From contig NW_003215602.1 of NCBI RefSeq assembly GCF_000006405.1, forward strand, positions 13,164 through 34,399: a DNA stretch of 21,236 nt, written 5' to 3'. Of this stretch, positions 12,101-21,100 are shown in pieces; position 1 is the stretch's first letter, and each line of letters opens with the position of its first letter. A program made the position numbers and the translations under genes. This DNA is from Perkinsus marinus ATCC 50983. Taxonomy: Eukaryota > Perkinsozoa > Perkinsida > Perkinsidae. The notes under the pieces are model-generated. The model made no database searches. It saw only the letters and a list, made by a program, of their open reading frames with translations, and had not been told where the DNA came from.

Positions 12101-15100
12101 TCACATTAATTCACCTGTTTGGTCAGTTTGTATTTTGAACTCAATTTTAAGTTCATTGGTCATATTTTCTCTATTTTTACGGAAAAAAATTCCCAGAAAA
12201 AAATTTCCCATCACATTAACTCTGAATATTTTTAGTTTTTATGTATTATATTTCTCCTATTTTATTTTTTTCGTGGAAAGAGAATTGTCCACTGGGAAAA
12301 AACGAATTTTCCGGAAAAAATAAAGTAAATTTGTTGTTTTTTTGCCAGGTTCAACAACCACTCGATGCTGATCTTCGTGCAAAGATTATCACTATTATCA
12401 CTATAGATGTCCACGCCCGAGATGTTATTGAAAAATTCATCCAAACTAAAATTACGGATCCTACAGCTTTCCAATGGCAAAGCCAGCTGAGATTTTATTG
12501 GCAACATAAACCGGCCGGTGGAAATCTGGTGTCATTTACTCCGGAAGAGCTTAAAACGTGCGTGATTCGAATATGTGATTGGTCAACGATTTATCAATAT
12601 GAATATGTGGGTAATTGTGGACGGTTGGTGATTACGCCGTTAACGGACCGGTGTTACATAACGTTGACGCAAGCATTGAATTTGATAATGGGAGGAGCAC
12701 CAGCTGGGCCGGCGGGTAGGTTTGGGACGTTTTAACACGGGTAAAAACGTTGGGTTTTAGGTACGGGTAAAACGGAGACGACGAAGGATTTGGCGAGAGC
12801 GATTGGGTTGGCGGTGATGGTTTTCAACTGTTCAGATCAGATGAGCTATTTAACGATGGCACAGATTTTCATGGGGCTGAGTCAGACAGGAGCTTGGGGG
12901 TGCTTTGATGAATTTAATAGGATCAGTATAGAAGTGCTTAGTGTTGTTTCTACACAAGTAAAAACGGTCCTAGATGCGATTAAGGAGAATCTGAAAACGT
13001 ATTTGTTTATGGATGAGGATATTCGGCTGATACCAACATGTGGGTTTTTCATAACGATGAACCCAGGCTATGCTGGTCGAACAGAATTGCCGGAAAATTT
13101 GAAAGCGTTATTCAGATCGTGTGCAATGGTAGTGCCCGATCTCGTTTTTATATGTGAGAACATGCTGATGAGTGAAGGGTTCGTGGTTGCAAGAAGTCTG
13201 GCGAGGAAATTCGTTTGTTTATATATGCTATGTCGGGAATTGCTGTCTAAGCAAATGCATTACGATTGGGGGCTGCGAGCAGTGAAGTCGTTATTACGAC
13301 AAGCGGGGACGCTGAAGAGGGCCGATCCAGATATGGATGAATATCCGATTTTAATGAGAGCGTTGAGAGATTTTAACACACCGAAAATTGTTACGTCGGA
13401 TATGCCCATTTTCTTGAGGCTAATACAAGATTTATTCCCTGGGGTGAGCGCTGAAGTGAAGTTAAATCCGGAATTTTCGAAAGTAGTTGCGAAAGTTGTT
13501 AAGGAAAGAGGACTGCAAGCTGACGAAGGGTTTGTTACGAAAATTGTGGGTCTTCTGGACATTTTGGGAGTTCGACATTGTTGTTTTATCATCGGTCCAA
13601 CCGGCTCTGCGAAAACGGAGGTCTGGAAATGTTTGTTGGAGTCGTTGAAAGTTATCGGTGAGGAAGGCGCGTATGAAGCCCTGAATCCAAAGGCGATAAC
13701 TTCTGATGAGCTGTATGGAATTATGACGAAAACTAAGGAGTGGAAGGATGGCGCGATTGCTGTTATAATGAGGAATATGAGTAAGGAAATTAACGGCTAT
13801 AAAAGTTTGCACAAGCATAAGTGGGTTGTTCTTGATGGGGATATCGACGCGACATGGATTGAATCTATGAACACGGTCATGGATGATAATAAGGTAATCG
13901 ATCACGTGATCGATTTGGCGATTTTGTTACATTGCGTATAAATTTTTATATTTTTTGTTGAATTTATGAAAAAAAACGGCAGAAATTCTACTGCTTTAAA
14001 ATGTTCAAATTTCTAGGAGAAAATTCGACCTGAAAAAAATTATCATCCGATTTTTCCCGGAATTTGGGGATTTTCAATATTAAAAAAATGCAAAAATGAG
14101 AAAAACGGCAGAAAATTTACTATTGTGAAATGTTCAAATTTTTGGAGGAAAAATTTTCGGCAGGAAAAATATTGTGGGGTAAATTGCCATCGGAATTTCT
14201 TTCTTCAATTTGTGAGAAAAACGGCAAAAAATGTAAAAATGAGAAAAAATGTAAAATTATATTTAAAAAATATAACAAGAATAAAACTTTTTCAGGTACT
14301 CACCCTCGTTTCGAACGAACGTATTCCCTTTACCAACACTATGCGTATGCTACTAGAAATCCAAGATATGAAGTGCGCCTCCCCAGCGACTGTCTCACGC
14401 GGTGGAGTGCTCTTTATCAACGAATCTGATGTCGGCTGGAAACCCTATATTGAATCTTGGAGGGAAAAAATGGACCCGGTGGCACAAAGTACATTCTATT
14501 TACTCTTCAGCAGCTATTTCGAGGCGAATATAGAGTAAGTTTGAAATTTTCTGGGAAATTTTATTTCTTTTCTGTGGAATTTTTCATCTTTTTGGGTAGT
14601 TTTTATGCCACATGGTGAAATATGAATTAATTTTCGGAAAATTTTTCGGTGATTTTGTGATTTTTCCCCCACATAGGTCATTCCGTGTTAGTGATAGAAA
14701 TTTCTTGTGTGAATTTTACAATTATATACCACTCGGAGAAATATAAAGAATTTTTCGAAAATATTTCCGTTATTTTTTCATTTTTTCCCCACATATTTCA
14801 TACCGTGTTAGTAAATAAAATTTTCCTGTGTAAATTTTAGTAAATTTCAGTAAAAAATGTCATTTTTATGAGAATTTTTTCGGAAATTTTTCTTTTTTTT
14901 CAGTACAATTCGGCGACAATATGCATTTTCCTGCCCAATTTTGGACATGGGTTTCGTTCAAGCGATTTGTGCTATTATTGACGCTTTGTTAAACAACAAC
15001 ACTAAGGAGGCTACGGAGGCGTTGAAAGCCGCGAATTCTGAAGAGCAAAAGCTGATTTACGAAGCGTATTTTGTATTTGCGATGATGTGGAGTGTGGGAG

Positions 15101-18100
15101 GTGCGGTAGCTGATGATAAAATTACAAATCACCGTAAAAGTTTCAACAGTTGGATGAGAAACACAAGTAAAATAAAATTCCCAGAAGCGGGTGAAGCGAT
15201 GGACTATCGATACGATACTGTTAATCAGTGTTGGAAACATTGGGAAGAATTCGTAACACCATATGAACCCGTCACCGAGAGGATGTATCAATCGATTGTG
15301 GTATCAAATACTGAGATAGAGCGATTGAAATATATATTGTCGCTTTGCATGAAGCGGGCAAAACCGGTGCTGTTTTGTGGAGTCGCAGGTGAGCAAAGGG
15401 GAAAAAATAATATTTTTTAGGGAAAAATTTCACTTTTGTCGAATTTTATTTGAAAAATATATTTGGAAAAATAAAGAGAAAAATTTTGGGGGAAAAATTT
15501 AGAATTTGTTGGTCGAATTTATCATTATCATTTTTACCAAAACAATTTTCGTCTTGTCTTTTTTCGGGAAAATTATGATGAAAAAATATAGAAATTTTTC
15601 GTAGAATTTTTTTATGGTCGAGTTTTGGATACCTTTTTTTCAGGTACGGGGAAAACAACTATAGTGAAAGACTTCCTATCGGAATTGGGAGAAGAAATGC
15701 TGAGTGCTTCGTTAAATCTGAACAGCTATACTGATAGTTTTTCACTGCAATTGATTTTGGAAAGCTATCTCGATAAAAGAACCGGCCGTACGTTTGGTCC
15801 CCCGGGAAATCGAAAATGTGTTTATTTTATCGACGACTTGAATATGCCATATGTGGACGAGTATGACACTCAGAGTGCTATAATGCTTTTAACGCAGGTG
15901 AGCGTATTTCGGGAAAATTTTCGGGAAAAACTTGGGAAATTTTAATGGTTTGTGAACACTTATTATCAGGATTAGAAAAATTGTGAGGAAATTTTTGGAA
16001 AATTTTTCGAAATTTTGATTGGTTTTTGAGCACTTCTATTTGAATTGGGGAAATATGAAAATTGTGAGGAAATTTTGGGGAATTTTTCATTGATTTTTGG
16101 AAAACTTTTATACGAATTTTATAATTAGTATAGAAATTCCTGAGCTCAATTGAGGAACGCAAACGTATATTCCTTCAACATTTTTTGTCTTTTTCAGCTC
16201 ATATCATACGGAACGCTATTTGATCGATTTCATCTTGAAGAAAAAAAGGATATTGTTGATATTCAATATTGTGCTTGTATGAATCCGAAGGCTGGCAGTT
16301 TTATGGTAAACGCGCGGTTGCAAAGGCACTTTACGGTTTTGACGACATTCGCGCCGACGGGTGATTTGATAACGCAAATTTACTCGCAAATTTTGGGATA
16401 CCATTTGCAGCAGTTTGAGAGCGGGGTGAGAAATTTACAAGAAAATATTGTAAATGCAACGACGGAGGTTTTGAGTCAAATTTTGGCTCAGCCGTCGTTT
16501 TTACCATCGGCGAAAAAATTCCATTATCAATTCAATCTGAAGGATATTTCGAATGTTTTCCAATCCCTGCTGAATACCACCCCAGGGCTGTTTCGGGGCA
16601 GTCCGATGAAATATCTGCGAGTATGGCTGCATGAGTGCAGGAGAGTCTTCAGCGATCGTTTGGTTAGTGAAAGCGATATGAAGGAAATGGAAATGATTTT
16701 CGAGCAGTCTGCGAAAAAACATTTTGGTGGAATTTCGATGGAAGAGTTATTCGGCGAAAATTTGATATTTACGTCGTTTGTTTCGGTGCACGGTGGCAAC
16801 GACAAGCAGTATATGGCAATACGCGATCAAGAGCAGCTGAATGAAGTTTTGACAGAAAAACTGGCAGAGTATAACGAGACTTTTGCCGAGATGAACTTGG
16901 TGCTATTTGAGGACGCCATGGCTCATGTGTGCAGAATTTCGCGGATCATAGATCTGCCCTGCGGAAACGCATTACTCGTCGGTGTGGGAGGATCTGGGAA
17001 GCAGTCGCTGTCGCGGCTCGCGTGCTTCGTAACGCAAACAGATGTTGTTACGATTCTCGTGAATATGTCCTATGGAACGGCTGATTTGAAATTGGATCTG
17101 CAAGAAATGTATAAAAAGGCGGCGGTGAAACCAGGGACTCCACATGCGTTTTTGTTAACGGATGGGCAAATTGCCGACGAGAAATTTTTGGTATATATTA
17201 ACGATATGTTGGCGACGGGGAATATACCAGATCTATTCACGAGAGAGGAGTATGATGCGCTTCTGGGAGCAGTGAGGAATCAGGCTAAAGCTGCTGGGGT
17301 GAGTGGGCGAAAATTCTGATGAAAAAAACGTATTTTTGGTTTTTTTGTTGGAGTTGATTTTGAGAAATTATTATGAATCTTTTGATGATTTCTTTTATGT
17401 GGAAAAGTGTTTACGTTCATTTGTTCAACAAATGACAACAAATTTTGTTGTTTATATATAATTTTGCAGTATGGGAAAATATGCACATGGTCAGCTACAT
17501 GTGTTGGTGATAAGATGAAAATTCTGAGGGAATTTTCATTGGTTTCTGAACACTTTCATAACTCTGCTGAGCTCAGCAGCTGAGGAAAGCGAACATATCT
17601 TCCTACTCCAACACTGGAGTTTCACCCGTTTTACGTGTAGTGGCGTAAAACTTCATGAAAAACGCGATATCCAGTAGTCGTTAAATATGTTTTTCACGAG
17701 TGTTTTTCATATCACGGTCGCGGAACTCCAGTGTAATTTTGTGGCGCAGTGACGATTTTATTGCTCTTTTTTTCCTCAGTACCCAGACGAACGATCGTCA
17801 CTATTCCAATTCTTCCTGGATAAGGTTCGAAAAAATCTACATCTCATTTTGTGCCACTCGCCGGTTGGTGACACTTTCCGAATTCGCGGGAGAAAATTCC
17901 CAGCGTTGATTTCGTGCATGACCGTTGATGAGTTTCACCCTTGGCCGCGTGCAGCGCTGACATTTGTGGCATCGAGATTTTTACAAGAAATTTCGCTACC
18001 CGAAGAATCACTTTATGAAAAACTCGCCTCTAACATGGCTGAGGTGCATTTATCAATTGATGTTGCAAATGCGAAGTATTTGGCAGTTGAAAGACGATAT

Positions 18101-21100
18101 AACTATACCACACCGAAAAGCTTTCTAGAGCTGATCGCGTTTTATAAACAATTGTTGGAAAAAAAGCGATCGAAGGTTGAAATTAATATAGAGCGATTGG
18201 AAAAAGGTTTGACGATTATGGAGCAAGTGAAGGCTAAGGTGGAGGGCCTGAAGGAAGATTTGAAGGTGAAGATGGTACAAGTAGAAGAGAAAAAAGCGGC
18301 AACAAATGTGCTGATTGACGAAGTAAATGTGGGGGTAAATATTTTATTAACGAATTTCGCGTGAATTTTTTGTTTGCAAATTTAATTTTTTATGAAAAAT
18401 TTTTTCTGGAATTTCCATACTGAGATTTGAGAGGAAATTCTTAATTTCTAAGCGAATTTTTAGTATTAAAATTTGATATTTAGGTTACTGTAGCTTCGGA
18501 AAAAGCAGCAACAGAAAAAGCGGTCGCTGATGAGGAAGCGACTAAGACAAACGCACTTGCCGAGGAAGCGAGTAAAATTAAGGCGCAAGCAGATGGTGAA
18601 CTAGCGGAGGCGATGCCGGCTATGGAGGCGGCGAAGGAGGCGGTAGACTGTCTCACGAAACCGGCAATTACGGAGCTGAAAGCGTTGGGAAAGCCACCGC
18701 CGGATTGTGTGGAGGTGACGAAGGCGGTTATGATTTTATTGAGAAATGAAAGAAAAAATTTGGATTGGAAAGCCGCGCAGAAAATGATGAATAATCCACA
18801 AGCGTTTTTGGAGGAGGTTATGTCGTTTAACGCGAATGAAATTCCCGATTGGGTGCTGGACATGATAGACCCGATTTTGCAAAAGGAATTTTTCAACTAT
18901 AATTCTATGAAATCGAAATCAACGGCAGCAGCGTATCTGTGCAACTGGGTTGTGAATATCGTTAAGTATAATAGAATTTATGTTAAAGTGGCGCCGCTGA
19001 TGAAAAAGTGGCGGAGTCTACTAAGCAGAAGGAAGATGCGGAGGCGGCGTTGGTGGTTGTTTTAGCACGGGTTAAAACGGTGGAGGAAAAAGTGGCGAAA
19101 TTGGAGAAAACGTTGAGTGACGCGGTGAGGGAGAAAGAACAAACGGAAGCTGAGGCGAATGCGTGTCTGGCAAAATTGGAGTTGGCTCAGCGCCTGGTGG
19201 ACGGGCTCGCCGATGAATACGCGAGATGGACGCAAACGGTGAAGGAGTTGAAGGAAAAAAGTTTGACATTGATTGGGGATTCTATGTTGGCGTCAGCGTT
19301 TGTTGGGTAGGAAAATGGGATGTTTTAACACGGGTAAAAACGTCACGATTTTTTATTCAGGTATATCAGTCCGTTTTCGGCTGCTTTCCGATTGGATTTG
19401 TGGAGCAACGTTTGGAGTGATGATATCAAAGCCAAAGGAATTCCCTTTACTGAGGGAATTGATCCCCTCCATGTGTTGGCGTCTGAGGCTGATATTGCAC
19501 TATGGAAAAACGAGGGTTTGCCGGCTGATAGAATTTCAGTGGAAAATGCAGCAGTGGTGACAAGTTGTGCGAGATGGCCGTTGCTCATCGATCCGCAATT
19601 GCAGGGTAGGTGGGAATTCGAGGAAAAATGGTATTTTATGATAATAAAAAAAGTTGGTAAAATTTAATTTGGTGATAGTATAAAATTGAAGGCCTTGTTT
19701 TTGTGGAGTTGGAGGAATATATGTTTTGTTTTCTCAGTGTTTATGGAATTTTGGTAGAAATGACTAAATTTTTAATTTTCATATTGTCAACATCACATGT
19801 CGTTTTCCCTAGCTTGCGACGGCTTCCCAGAGGAAAGTTCACCAGAAAATTCGGAGTGTGGAATTTTCGCAAAATTTTACATGTATTGGTGAAAATATGG
19901 AAATTGTGAGGAAATTCATAATGGCTTGGGTATTTTCTTTTGAGAAAGCTCTCGAAACACGAAAATTGTGGAGCGATTGAAAGCATATATTTCCACTTCG
20001 CGAATTGTTCTGTGTAAAAAAAATTTGTGTTAAAAAATTTTTTTAACGATTACATCGGTTGAGCTCTCGAGACACATACCATTCGGGAGAGCGTAGGTCA
20101 TATACCCTGTGAAAAAAAAGGAAAATTTACCGATTTTTTTCATAGGAAGCTCTTATTTCCACCCTGTATCGCATACTGATTCGAAACTGCTATTCCTCAC
20201 TTATCCAGATCTGTCACTAAATTTTCCTATCAGGTGTGAAGTGGATCAAACAGCGTTTTGGCGAGGAGATGACTGCTATTCAACTGACCCAACCGAATTG
20301 GCTTCAAAAAGTTCTCTTCTGCGTTTCTATGGGAGGACAACTTTTGATTGAAGCGGTAGGGGAAGAAATAGATGCAATATTAGAACCGCTTCTCGCGAGG
20401 TAACCAAGGCGGGTGTAGCGGTTTAATAGTACTACGTGGAGTTACTGGTTGGTGACAAATTAGCAGATTCATGTGAAATTTGATGTGCTACAGGTGTTGG
20501 TTACGTTGCTGCATCACAGTTTTGAGAGGGTTTTTTCCTGTGAGTTTGAGAGAATACAGCGTATTCACATGTTGTCTTTATTACATGGTAAACTGTGTGT
20601 GTTGATGACGATACGCAAATTCGTATTGGTTTTCGTACACTTCTTAGCAGAGCGAAAACACTGTGAGAATTGGTTACTGCTCAGGCAAGTTTCCCGAAGG
20701 GGTCGAAGCGCATTCGTCATTAAAATTGGAGGAGAGGAGATTGACTACGACCAGAAATTCCAACTAATTTTGCAGAGCAAGTTGCCGAACCCTCACTATA
20801 GGTGAGAAAATCTACTCGTGTTGGTGAAATTATGAAAATTCTGGGGAAATTTTCGGGAAAATTTTGGTTGGTTTCTGTACACCCTTATTCGGATTTTATA
20901 ATTAATAAGGAAACTTTTGAGCTCATGTGAGAGAAGCAAACATATATTCTTCCAACACTGGATGAGACTTCGTCACTGCGCCACAAAATTATTTCGTTTT
21001 TTTTGTATTTTTCAGACCGGAAATTGCAGCTCAGTGTACTATCATTAACTTCATCGTCACACCGGAGGGGTTGGAAGATCAAATTCTAGCGATGGTGGTT

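Noticed and set aside
18480-18896. Ala/Ser-rich minus-strand ORF opposite the stalk exon
   Set aside because: It is the antisense shadow of coiled-coil coding sequence; minus-strand ORFs elsewhere are likewise shadows of exons or AT-rich introns.
19003-19080. Programmed -1 ribosomal frameshift with downstream hairpin
   Set aside because: G AAA AAG allows only partial re-pairing, and the inverted repeat at 19057-19080 is about 50 bases away, too far for a typical stimulator. A missing base is simpler.
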